Assembly: GCA_020086605.1 (NCBI GenBank) | Contig: JACBWW010000039.1 | Coordinates: 5,093,798-5,157,797, forward strand | Length of the DNA: 64,000 nucleotides | Origin: Lanius collurio | Lineage: Eukaryota; Chordata; Aves; Passeriformes; Laniidae | Reading direction: 5' to 3' | Part shown: piece by piece, positions 1 through 13,000 of the stretch | How the letters are laid out: each line of letters begins with the position of its first letter | Numbering within the stretch: the stretch's first letter is position 1 | Position numbers and translations under genes: made by a program | Notes under the pieces: generated by a model | Databases searched by the model: none | Told to the model about the DNA's origin: nothing | What the model saw: only the letters and a program-made list of their open reading frames with translations

Positions 1-975
1 GGGGGTAGGGTAGGTCAGCAGTGTCAAAAGTGCAGTAAAAAAGCAGTAGGAAAAGTGTCTGGAGCAGCAGATAAGGCCTGATGAGTCAGGACAGATCAGC
101 TGGCAGATTCCAGAGGGCTGATAGGAGGGGAGGGAGCAAACAGCTCAGCAGCAGGGCAGCTGGAAAAGCCTTGTCCTGGGAAATCGGAGGAGTTTTGGGA
201 GAAATAAACCCTATAAAATGCCAGGGGTAACATGGAGGTTATGAAATGGAACAGATTTTCAAGGAAAGCCTGGGATTGAGGTGTTGCTTTTTACTGTAAT
301 GAGTAAATGTGCACAAGGCTGTCAGTTCTGGGGCCTAAAAGTGTCCAGTGAAAGTTGCCAGGGGTTTATTTTTTTTATGAGTTAATTATTAGTACTCATA
401 CAAAGGAGTGATCTGGTCCTGCATGGCTGTTTCTTGACAAAATCAACACAACACAACATGTAGATGGTAGATTTAATAAAAGTTTTGCATCAGCAAACTT
501 TCATATTCAGTGGACCTGTTTGTTTCTAAGTTTGCAGGTGAAACTCTTCTGTAGTTCTCATGGTTTATATCCCAAAGGTGACATTTTTGGTAATAAAATA
601 AAGATTTGATTATTCTTACCTGTCTGGATTCTGACAAGTATAATATTAATTTTTTGCTGTCTTCATGTCATAGCAGTGTTACCACTCAGACTTTCTTGAA
701 TTTTGTCGATAACTGTAAACAGGGAAAATGACTTAAAATAGTCTTTTTGTTAGGAACAAAATCCTCGTTACTTTTTTGTCAATAAGGCTGCACCCACTCT
801 TTCACTCAGTATTTAGCAAAATTATGTTTTTTATTTGCTCTGATACACTCGTGCAGAAACAGATGTTTAAATCTCTTGTAGATGTATTAATTGAGATTAA
901 ACATAATTTCTTTCAAGCTTGGTAAATTGGAGTGAGATATGGAAGTAACTCTAAGTATAACTTGTATTTTAACAG
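1..975 (+). other. ATRX: ATRX intron 1, 3' end
   Basis: AT-rich sequence ending in the acceptor ttttaacag before exon 2. There is no CpG island, no promoter-like sequence and no candidate for exon 1, which in human encodes only the first six residues plus two bases. I see no repeat or other gene here. Confidence 0.75.
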
Positions 976-1088
976 TGAAAGCAAGTTGAATACTTTGGTA
1001 CAGAAACTCCATGACTTCTTGGCTCACTCATCAGAAGAATCTGAGGACGCAAACTCCCCTCCAGCATTATCTAAAAACAAAAGTATAG
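976..1088 (+). CDS. ATRX: ATRX exon 2
   Basis: Residues 7-44. Encodes the near-invariant [20 protein letters not shown] block of the ATRX N-terminus. The exon begins one base before a codon (T completing a serine), matching the human exon 1/2 phase, and ends with one base of a glycine codon at donor gtaaag. An ATG at 932 is in frame but lies in intron sequence, so I do not use it as the start. Confidence 0.95.
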
Positions 1089-4000
1089 GTAAAGAGATTT
1101 TTTATGTTTGTTTTTAATGTATGTGTGAGTCTAAAGTCAAATAACTTGATGCTGTTGTTTCACTGTATCCCATTTCAGTGGGGTACTTACACGAAGCCTT
1201 AATGTAATTTAAGTGGTGATGCCTTGATAAATACACAATAGGCCTTTGATACACTATTTATTTCAGTTCTGAATCTTTCTAAAGGTGAAAAAGATCTAAT
1301 CTTCTGGTAATGTCCCTTCTGTGAAACAGGAGATAGCAAACACATGTATTTGCTGTGCTAGGAGTTCCTTGTTCAGTGTTCCTGAATTTATAAATGCAGT
1401 GTCTTGGTTTTTCTGCTGTTGTAAAGCTGTTGCAGTCCTTGTAGGTGTGGAAGAAGTTTTGGAGATTATACTTTCATAGTAATTTGAAAAAGATTTTCTA
1501 CATATATGCTGGAAACATTTGGAAAGAAAATAATACTTTTAAAAAACCTAGAGTCCTCCACTAGGTCAGAATTGGTATTGGAAATTTCTCCTTCTAAGTT
1601 AGAAATAGGTAACAAAGTTTAAACACTTTGATGACAGTGATTAAAAGTGAAATTGTTTCATGTCAGTACTGAATAAAATCTGTTTCCAAATTTAACTGGT
1701 TTGATTTGTTTCTTACTTTAAATTGGTCTGGATACAGGTGCAAAACCTTTCAATCTCTACTATTTAATGAGCTAAAAGTTGTGTTGATGTGGTGGAGTGC
1801 AGGAGAATGAGAGTGTACTGGCTGTATTACAGAACTTTTTTTCAAATTCCTGTTATCCTAAGTAATATCTTCCATGGGTTTTGTGACATGTAGTTTTTAT
1901 CTTTTAATGTTTTGTTCAGAGAGAGAGTCTGGTGCCTGTGGCACTCACCTCCTCAAGTCAGCATCAAACTGAGCTGTGAGCATAGGAAAACGAAACTGCT
2001 CGTGATGCTTCAGCAGAATAGTAAAATAAACTGTGCTGTAGATGCATCTCAAAGTGAAATTTTGCTGAGGAGCACACTGGGAAAAAGAAATCTTCTCCCT
2101 TTATCCTCTGTAGTTAAAAATTAGCATTTGGTTCCTTGCCCTAAAACACAGATTGTCTTTGAAATGGATACACTTGCAAATTCATAGCAGACGTAGTTTA
2201 GTGTTGGTTTTGAGATCTAAAAGAACATATTAAAGTTGAAGAGTCAGGATTAAATATTAGGAAATGCCAGAATTAATTGTGCAAATTCCCTTCCCCTCCC
2301 AGTGTTCTGGGCATAATGAAAGTGTCTTTAGCAACTGTACTTGCTTTTTTTTTTTTTGAATCCACAGGATGCTCATTACAAGCAGAAGTTATGGATGTGA
2401 CTGGGGCCAAATCAGATTCATTTAGTAATGGATCTTGTTTGGTTGCAGAATTTGGAGGATATATGAACTATTGGGTAGAGTGTTGTGAGGAGGGAGATGA
2501 TGAATGATGGTGGTTAAGTGTGGCCCAGGAGGGCTGGATGTTAGAAATCAGTTGGGTATTAGCTGAAACTGCTTCACACCCTAAACTTATGTCCCTGCCA
2601 CATACAGAGGTCAGTTAAAATAGGAAGCAGTACTTGCTTTATGGCCTTAATAATGTTCCTTTATCCCCTCTGCACTGAAACTGGATGTCTCCCTCCTCTC
2701 CACTGCACAAGTGCCAGCAGAAGAGTCATGGAGAGCTCAGGAGAGCCAGACTGCCTGCTCCTGTTCCAGGAGTGCAGCTTGTGCCCTGGGGCAGCAATGC
2801 CAGGGGAAGCCCTGCTCTCTGGCAGCCCTGGAGGGGCTGGGGCAGGAGCAGCTGGGTCAGCACCGAGCTGGGAGGGGATGGCTGCAGCACAGGGGGGCAT
2901 TTGGTGGGTGTGACGTGCAGGCAGCCCGGGCACACGGAGAAACTGGCACTGGAGCACGTTCAGCTGCTTTGGGAATAGCACATGGGCATCAGGCTGCCAG
3001 TCTGAGTCTGCACACACTGGGGAAGCTCTGCCAAGCTCTCCAAGCTGGTATTTTCCATGGGTTTATCACTTGGGCAAAACTGGGCAAGAGTAGAAGGTAG
3101 GCACTATCCAGAAGCTCCAGAAGAAATGTCACCTTCCTTCCAAATCTCAAGCTCCTCCCTCACAATAGGGGAATGCCTGTAATATTCTGGAGAAGAAATT
3201 TCAGGTACTTAAAAGAGCTAAAAACATTGTTTACTTCCATTTTTTATTGCCTCCTTCACATGTGGAAATGGCTGGATGATTTTCCCTGAAATTTACTCAA
3301 ACAATTCAGTAGTCAAAAATTTACTCAAACAATTCAGTAGTCAAATACTCAGCATTGAATTCTCTGAGTGATTCAGTTTTTACCAGGTATAGAGAAAAAT
3401 GGTTTGGTTTTCCCCAAAACTGAAGTTTAAGGATAAAGAAGTTGCAGTGCTGGTAGTCTTCTGTTAAAATCACAAATAATCCTGATAAATATCTTGTAAT
3501 TATACTTCCTACTCAGTAGCATCTGTAAAATCCTGCTGTTCCTAAGCTTTTGGAGCAACTTCATACAAGAATCATTCAGCCACTGAACTCCAAACTTTAC
3601 ATTTCCAGGACTGGTGGATTGGAGCAGGTGCCAGTAGGTCTTTAGGCTTTATTTTCCACGGTTCCCAAGACTGAGAAAGAGGAATTCTCAGTCAGATCTT
3701 GGATCAAATGAGATTTTTGTCTGTGCTTCCATGATCCCAGATTTAATACTTTGTTTCTTGTGTCAAGATGTGTAAGAGAGAATACTTGTTGTAACTTCTT
3801 AGAGATCAACAAAAATGCACTAATGATACTATTTCTGTGTTCAGTTGCACTGCCAGTGCTTCAGTACTTCTTCAGCAATGGGAAGGCTCCCAGGGACTGA
3901 ACTGAAAGGGATTTCTGAACTATTTCTGTAAAATTTATGCCATACAGTGGAATGTCTTTTTTGTTATGCAGCAGTTTGTCTCTGAAAGTCACAGTTACCT

Positions 4001-7000
4001 CTTGCCAGGCTGGGGAAACCTAAACAATGCTGTGATGTGCAGTGTGAAGAACTTTGGATGTTCCTTGCATTTCAGTGGACTCCTTTAATTTCTCTCCATA
4101 GGTAAAAGTAGAGAACCTAAAGGAAGCCCAGCTTCAATGGAGAACAGTAGGGATGAGGTAGGAATAAAAATGCTTTTGAATTCTATTTGCATGTCTAGTG
4201 CACTGTAGCTGTGTTCAGTCTGTTGCTTTTACAATGAAGACTTAAATAATACTGTGAGAAGCACCCATTAATGTCATCACCCTTCACCCTGTTACTCACA
4301 TAACTGCAGGTACTTAGCTGTTCTTTTAGGCAAATATGCTCCCTTTTTACAAAAAGTAAAAATGGACATACTGGATCTAAGTCAAACAGGGGCAGAAATT
4401 TTTCATGTGGTATTTCTTCTGTCTGTTCTCCTGTTTTGGTGGACAATATCTTAACATTGTAGCGAAAACACAAGGGTCAGTGTCTTGCCTTGGTTTGCCT
4501 TTACTGCTGTAAATTCAGGTATTTTAAACAGCCCAGATCTAGTTATGATCTGAGTACAAAAACTGCTGAAAAAATCGGTTTTGCTCTGAAGGCAGCCAAT
4601 GCTTTCTGGCACATGAGCCACATGACAAGAGTCTGTTCTGCTGGCAATTCCTGGGTGCAGGCTGCTGCTGCTCCTGAGTGCCAGAACCCTCTGGAATGGT
4701 GTGTTGGAAAAGGGGGTGGTTTCCTCACACAGCATGAAGAGCATCCACAGACCTGTGTAAGCTGCTGACTTCTGACCTGAAACTCCACAGATCCAGTTTA
4801 ACTGTACTGGTGTGACTGTTGAAATTGTCAGTTGTAGTTACTGCTTTTCCTGCTGCTCTTCTTACAGTATTTTTTTATAAGGGCACTGGTGACTTCTGAG
4901 TTATGTTCTAGTTAATGCAAGAAACTGTTTTTTGACAGGTCCCTTGGATATAAATGTGTTGACTTTTACATTTTTTTCTTGTTTTTAGGGAAGTAGTTCT
5001 TCAGAAAGAACCAAATCCTTAGGATTATCCCGTTCCAAAAGGTTGGTTTGGGAAATACAACAGTAAATTACTTTTTGGGTATGGGAAGCTGTAGAAAAGT
5101 GGGTGCCCTGTGCCAGCTATCTTTGGTCCACACCAGTATGTATCCATGAAATCAGCAGAGTGCTGGTAAAGCAAATGCCTCACAGTACACTTAAAATTCA
5201 AACCATTTCTCATGGTGAAAGGATAAGATGCTAAAGCTTGATTATTATTAACAAACACAAAATTATCCTGGACAGGACAAAGGAGTTTATACAAGAGTTC
5301 TTTCAGTCTTGCGATTTGTACATGCAGGATTCTTCCTAAACTCTGTCTTGGGTCATACCCAGGAAAAAGAGGCTTTATGTCCTTTATTATTGGTAGAGTG
5401 CAGCATCAGACTGTGCTGTTGAGTTGTCCTGTCCATTTGCTGTATCCCTGCTTAAATCTTTTCCCCTCTTTGATCTAAAAAGTATGGAGTGAATTGTTTA
5501 CCAACTGCTTGAACCTACAGAGGACAAATCATTTGTGTCTCAAGTGAGAGCAGACTTGGTCCAGTCAAAGTCCTCCTCATCTGCTCTCAGCTGATGCTCA
5601 CTCAAATTGTGTCCTCTATGATTTTGGTTAAATCCCAGTGAACTGTGCAGGGAGTTGAGCTTTCAACAGCTGCCTCAGTACTGCTGTTTAAAAGTCTGTA
5701 TCTCTTTTCACTCTCCTTTTAATCCAAGTTGCTTTATTTTATCGTATCTGGTAAAATTAATATTATTCAGTCTTCTTTTTATGTTTGTCTTGATGCCATA
5801 TTTGCAAGTGTGGTTTTATATTTGGCTTTAGTTTCTCCCTCATCTTTTGAATCCAGTGTCCTGCTGAACTCTTTTCATTCATACACTTTTTTAGTCTCCT
5901 GTTGTTTGCTTCCTGTCTTATCACTAAAGGGATTTTCACTCATCCATTTATCATACTGTGCCTTATACTGACAAAACCAGTATCCTGCAGTAGTTCATGC
6001 ATTGCCTTCAGACTACTGAAAAATTTGCTCCATATTCTGTATTATTTTCTCCCCCTTCTCACATAGTAAATTCATTCATTTTCATGGATTCAGTTCTAAA
6101 TTATGTTTGTGTGGAATTCTGTCAACTGATCCTTTTGTTCAACAGCTTTTTCATTTCTTTCTGCATTTCCTTGCAAGCATCTCTTCTGCCAAGGTGCTTT
6201 GTGTAATTTGCTAATATCTGTCTTCTCTTTGTGCTGCCTGTTAAACCTGGAATGATGTATAAAATTCATGAGCAGGCATTCACTTGTGTTTCTTTTAGAC
6301 TTCTCTCCTAGAACTGTGACTTTCTTAAAAACACATCAAACCTTGGTTTTACAACAAAATTACTTTATTAGTATATATTTTTATTTCACGTGGGAGGGGA
6401 GAATTCCTGTTCCAAACCAGAAAATTAGCCTACAATTGTAGTAATTTGGAGCACCCCACCTCATAATGTCTTTATTAATTTAAAAATAATTTAGTTTTTC
6501 ACAGTTAATATGGTGTTTTGCCTGCAAAGCTTGCCTGAATTGCAGTATGTACTATTTGTCAGACCCTGGGTTTTTTTCTGTCTATGCAGGAAACCTACAG
6601 TTGTAACAAAATATGTTGGGTCAGATGATGAACAAATCGTAGATGAAACTGTAAATGAAGATATTTCAAATGAGAACTCAGAAAACGATGTAGATATGCA
6701 AAGCTTGCCTAAAGGTAGGTCATGTCTTTTTTTTTTTTTTTTTTTTTTATTTCTGAATTCAGCAAATTAGTCAAGACTATGATGTAGCATAAATAATTCA
6801 CTAGAATGCACATGTATTAGTAAAATGCCTCTTGAAGGTCCTGTTGGTTTTCTGTCCACACAGAAAGAGGAACCTGAGCACCTTCAGTTTGGAACCCAGC
6901 ATATTTTAATCTGTGGGTGCACAAGGATGTGCTGATGGCTTAATTTCAAATGCCTGCTGACATCTGTATAAAACCATCACAAAACAGGAGAAATGATTTA

Positions 7001-10000
7001 TTCTGTTGTTTTGCAGGAGTCTCAAGCTCTGTCGCTTGGAGGTCTTATTTTCCTGTTCTAGCTTGGAGATTATTAGCAATTAGATCAACAAAAGCAAAAC
7101 TAACTCTGGGGGGAAAAATGCCATTATTGGATCTATTTTTAAGTACCTTTTAGAAACAGTTAATGCTGTAGGCCTACATCCCTCTGCTCTTAGCTACAGT
7201 GTGAGTTGGATTAATCTCCATTTCTTACCTATGAAAGTTACAGGAAAAATTGCTCTGTTTACTGCATGAGTAGCAGTATTTAGAGCAGTCACTCTAAAAT
7301 GATTTTTTCAGAATATTAGATTATTTCCAGTGTCCTCACAACAAAACTGGGCCCTTAAATAGGAAAGATGTGCTTTTTTCCTTCACATAATTTTGATTAG
7401 GACTTTGTTTAAATGAAAATGTCAGTTTTGAATCTTGTTAAAGACAAAGCAGGTTTTATTCCATTGCTTTTTTTGTTTATTTCACACTGAAATAAATCAA
7501 GTTATTTCAGTTTCAGGGAAACTGAATAGAAGGGAGCAGAGAGAGAAAAGCATAGCTCCTCTAAGGGTTTTGAGGGATTTAAGTGATGTCCTTTACTGGT
7601 AGCAAGTTCCTGTCCTACACCCCCCAGCAGTGTGACAGTCCTGTCCTGCACGTGCCACAGCAGGGCAGAGAGAGCTGGATTTGCTCCTCAGCCCATTCAG
7701 TCCTTGGCTTCTGTCCTACAGCTGCAACACAGATGTAGTTTGAAATGTGTGGTGGTGTTTTTGTTTTGGTTTTTTTTGTTTTTTTTTTCTTTTTCTGTGA
7801 ACATCTCTGCATTCAAAACTTTGTTGAGTTTTAGTCAACAGATTGCACTTTTTTTTTTTGTTGGCTTGATTAATCAGAACTTTTGCACTTCTCTTGGATG
7901 TGTAATGGTTTCCAATTTCTAAATAAAATTATTCTAGGTACAGTGGTTGTACAGCCTGAGCCAGTGCTGAATGAAGACAAAGATGATTTTAAAGGGCCTG
8001 AATTTAGAAGCAGAAATACCGTTAAAATGAAACCTGAAGCTCCCAAAAAGCGTGGAGGTAAATACAATTTAAAACATCTATTGAAACGGGTTTAAATTGT
8101 TGCTTATGGCCACATTTGGTACTTCTAAAAATTGTCCATATTTCTGATAAATTATCCTAAAAATACCTCCACTCTTCTGGCTTTTTGTTCATTGAGGATT
8201 TTAGCTGATAGAAATTAGCCTCCATTGCTGCCCCTGCAATGCAGCAGTGAAAGCTAAGATTAGTCCCCATTAAACTCCTTGTTTTCAGTAGGTATAGGAT
8301 GCTTCATTAGGTGCAGTTGCTTGGTTGCAATCAGGTGTTACAGATATTCCTTTTTAAAGGAATTACATTGGAGCACCATTGGTCCAGGAACGTTCACTGA
8401 CTCCCCAGGAAAGCAACCATGTTTGAGCAGGGACATGTATAGGCAGATTATCCATCAGTGAGCTAAGAAAAAATCCTAAACCCTCAAACAATATAAAGAC
8501 TTTTTTGTTTTGCTTTTAAATTGTGGGAAATTCCCGACCAGTGGGCCCTTCTCAAGATTACCTTTGAAAAGCTGCTGTGTCAGCTGATTTGCCATAGCTG
8601 CTGCTAAAACTGAGAAGTTAGGTAGATTATAATACTAACAGAAATTAATTTCTCTCATATTTTTCCCCCAAAAGTAAAGGAGAGGAGGGAGGATTATGTA
8701 TAATGTTGCCAATAAGAAGGCAGATTTTTTTTTTAACACTACTGGCAATATCTTAGCTCACACATGTCCAGCAGTACCCAGGGTATTCATACAGCTCTTG
8801 CACACACTGTTCATGCTTCCCATTGTATCATTTGAAATCCTTGCTCTCTTCTAAAGCAGTTTTTTGGGTGTTATTTCTCCATCTGTGGTTGAAGGGGAGT
8901 GAAATGTGACTGTGTGGAAATGTGCTTGTGCATACACCTGGGCTCGTGTGGTGTCAGTGACATTTTGAGCATTGATGTTTCCTCCAAATTATGAACTTTG
9001 GAAGTTGGTTCTGTTTTATTCATGCAAGATGTCCTGTTCTTATAAAAATGCTTTTTCCATTTGTGCTCATAACAGTTCTACATATGGTCCAACAGGACTC
9101 TTCAGGGGTACAGTCTTAAAAAGCTAAGACACTTGTGCTTGAACTTTGTGGCCTGTGTCTGCATCCCCAGGGCAGTTTGTATGACCTGCCCTTCCAGCTT
9201 TTTTAATCTCTATCCCTAGGGAATTTGCAGGCTTTCCTTTGTGTGTCTGGACTGGTTACTCATGTACTGTGCCTGACACATATATATATATTTAAAATAT
9301 TTGCATTTCTACCAGGAATTATATGTCCTGTGAGTATTGGAAATAGTGGTAGAAGCAGAACTCTTGCCTTTCTAGCAACTAAATGCTCTTTAAAGACTAA
9401 GAGGCATTTTGTCATTATTTTCAAGTTTTGTGTCTGCAGCATGGTTATGGTTGTATTTTTGCTAATAAATTCAGTTAATGTTTTTAACTAAGTAGTTTCT
9501 GAGTATTAATGACTTAGTAGTAGTTTAATTTATTTGGATCATCATAATTTTTAGTAGTAACATGATTTATAAAGGTTTGCCTCATAAATTCTCTGTTTTC
9601 CTGGTGCCAGCTTGCAGGTTTGAGGAAGGAGGCTGTAATGCTTCCCCTTGGTTGTGGAAAAGAGGGAAGTGCTCAGGACTTGGCAGGGAATATCATGTTC
9701 TCCCTGGGTTGGCTGGGACCCTCAGCTATTCCTGCAGGAGTTTAAGGACTGTGACGTGTGCCAGGGTTGGGTTCTGTGCTGCAGAATGTGGGATTCTTTC
9801 CTGAGCAGGGTGATGTGATGGGTGTGTCTGTCCATGGTCACAGCAGCGTTTAAAACAGATGTGAGAGGGACTTGCAGGCCCACAGGCCCTGCAGGATGTG
9901 CAGTCAGGAATGGCTGGAGGGTGCAAACATATCCTGTACTCAGAATTTCACTGAATTAGGTGGCTGGATGAGCTGTTTCACTGCCCCCTGAGCCTTCTGA

Positions 10001-13000
10001 GGTTGTGCTTCAGCAGCAGAGTGCTGGGAGCTTGTACTGTGTCTTGAGAATGTTCATGCAGTTCCTTAACGTGGTAGTGCTGGTGCTTGGTTCTAATTTT
10101 GGGGTAGTGATTAGTTAATTAAAAATAGGAAAAATACAGAGTCTGTATTCAGATTGTAGTCAATATTGAAGCTGCTCTTCTGCTCCTTGTTTCACTTATT
10201 GACTTAATCACCGAACATGACAGCAAAGGACAAGTCACAGTTAAGTGAGCTCTTATCAAACCTGTATCTGCTTGATCCCAAATTGGGCTTTTGGAAGTGT
10301 AGAAGTTTCACAAATGATTTTCCTTTTTCTGCTGTTAAAAAGGTTTCAGAGTGTTAATTAGTCCGTTTAAGGAGCCTGGCATGGAGTGAGCCTGGCAGGC
10401 CCAAGTTCACCCCTTCTGAATTGGGGGGTTGGCATTAAAAGAAAGCTTTCTTGACCAGGTGTAGCAGAGTGGTGCACACACCATGGCAGCAGTCAGCAAC
10501 ATGGGGAGAACATGTGGATCATAGCAAAATTGTAGTTTCACAAAAACCACCACTGAGAAGGGAACAAAATGTGAGAAAAGATTTTTCAGGTCTATTACAG
10601 GGATTGCTTGCATTTTCTGTAAGAGTCTTTCATACTTTTCTTTGAGAAACTAAAACTGTGTGTGAAAGAAATGTCACAATACAAACATGAGTTGCAATGG
10701 TATTTGTTGAACAAAGATTAAATGGGGAGTGTTGTCCAGAATATCAGAGCTGCTCTGAAGGAATTTTAGTGATGATTCTTACTTAGGTGTGTTTTCATGA
10801 GGTGACCAGTTAACCCAAATGAAACCTCTCAGAGGGAAAGAATTGTATCTTGACCCTGAGTGAAGCATAGAAATCAGGGGAAAAATCAGTCCTAAAACAG
10901 CAAATGGTTACAGAAAGATTTCTCTGGTGCTGAGTGCAGAAATAAAGGCATGTGAGAAACCTGACAGGCCAGAGTGTTGTAAGAAAATGCAACAGGTATA
11001 TACAGATTTCTTTAATAAGAATGAAAGCAATTAATGTGTGGTTTGTAATCCTCTCCATAGAAGAAGGACTCCATGGAATTGTAAGCTGTACAGCTTGTGG
11101 GCAGCAGGTGAACCATTTTCAAAAGGATTCAATCTACAGACACCCTACACTGAAAGTGCTTATTTGTAAGGTATGTGGTAGACAGTTCTGTTTGGTTTTG
11201 TTGCAAAATGTCATATTAGTCGTTTGGGGGGGATTTTTGTGGGAGTGATTCTTGGTCATTTGTCAATAAAGTTTTCAGTCATTAGTTGTTACAATCAAGG
11301 AAACTAAAAGGAGGGGAAAAAAGGCAAATATACTTACAAATTTATATTCCTTTTTTCTTATATCCCAGTTACGTTATTCTACAGCTTTAAGGGTATAATC
11401 TTAGTGAATTTTTAATGTTAAATGATCTGTCTGAAATTTCTGCCTACTCATAATGTATTTTAAGAACAGATTCAAGTCTGCATCTCCTGGTAAAGCATTC
11501 CATGTAGAACAGCATTGAAATAAGGAGCAGAAGAGCAGCTTCAAAGCCATCTCTGTTTCTGCCAGCTCCTGTACTCTTTTAATTTATGGCAGCTTTGCAG
11601 TGCTGGTCTAATCCATAACCTTAAGCCCAGTATCTGAGTTCTCAGCTTTGTGGCTTCCTGGTGGCTCCAGAGAGGCCCTGAGTTGGCTGCAGTGGGAAGA
11701 GGTGGGACAGGGCAGGAAGGAAATGTCCCTGCCTCCTGCTGTGGAGACATCTGGTAATTTTCTAAGAGCTGCAGAGAGCTCTCCTGCATATTTCTATAGT
11801 TGTGGAGATTTTGTATTTATAAAGATATTGCTAGAGATACAATTCTGTGCTATAAAGTAGTTGTAGCATTTCCCTGCTCTCCTTCTCCCTCTTCCTAGTT
11901 CCTCTTCAGTGTTCCATACTCAGCTGACAAAGTGTCTCAGCCATGCCCATCTGGCTCTTCTCTGCATTTGGGCTTGTTTGACCCTTTCCCATCTCCACTG
12001 GAGTCCCAGCTGCAGTTCCTGGCCTTGCACACCCTCAGCAGTGGCTGTAGCTGCCTGTGTTCCTGCAGGGCACAGCAGTGACCTGGGTCATTTTTGTAAC
12101 CTGGTCAGGGTGTTGGGCTCAGTAGCAGCTCTTGACTGAGAACTCTGCTACATTAATTATATCAAGGGTTGTTTGCCTTGATTTTCTGTGTTTTTACTTA
12201 ATTGAAGGTGGCCTTTTGTTAATGTGAGAGGAAGGAATGGAAACCCCTGGTCTCCATACTCTGTCCCTTCCATTATTTCTGTGCCTCGTTGTGCCCTTTT
12301 TCTCCTGCTTAGGTAAACAGTCCCAGACCTGAGAAGCTGTTTTCCTTTGACTGTGAATGTTCCATCAGGGGTCTAAACATCAGATTTTATTGGGGTTTTA
12401 TGTTGATTTTGGTTGTTTGGATAGTTCAGTTGAACAGATGTGCAAGTGTGCTCCAGATAATGGGTCATCATCATTTTAAATTCAGGTGATGAAGCCTCTT
12501 CTGGATTCTGGATTGTGTTAATGCCTGTTCAAAGTAGAGCTACAAGCCTGGGAGAACCTTCTTCACTAACAGCTGGGAAAAAAATAACACCAAACCTTCA
12601 AAAATTGGTGCAAACAATTCAGCAACTGAAGCCATCAATAATTCTAGCGGAATAATTTGAATTTTTTTTCTTACTATTACCAAATTTTCAATGAAAATGG
12701 TTATTTTGTGCCTGGAAATACCATTCTTGGATGTTAACATCATGATAAATGCTGAAGACATTTTTGTCTATAGCCTTATGACATCACATGCTAACATAAG
12801 GAGCATCCAGCTGAAAAATTTAATTTTTGTAGGATTAATTGTGTCAGGAAGGATGTGGTGTTGATTTACCTAGGAAATAGATGGAAAAAAATGTTCAAAC
12901 TGGAGAGAAATATCCAGCTGGTGTTGTAAGATACAGAAATATGCAGCCATCAAACAAAAGCCTGTTTAATTTTCAAACAAGCCTTGAGCCATCTAAATAA

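Noticed and set aside
932..1117. ATG at 932 as ATRX start
   Set aside because: The codons before 976 are intronic; the acceptor aacag and human phase place the true start in exon 1, outside the window.
2497..2566. C/D-box snoRNA-like pair (atgatga ... ctga)
   Set aside because: No terminal stem flanks the boxes and no clear internal C'/D' boxes; likely chance.
2641..3100. Overlapping open frames on both strands in ATRX intron 2
   Set aside because: GC-rich sequence lacks stops by composition; several frames are open at once, with no domain and no match to ATRX.
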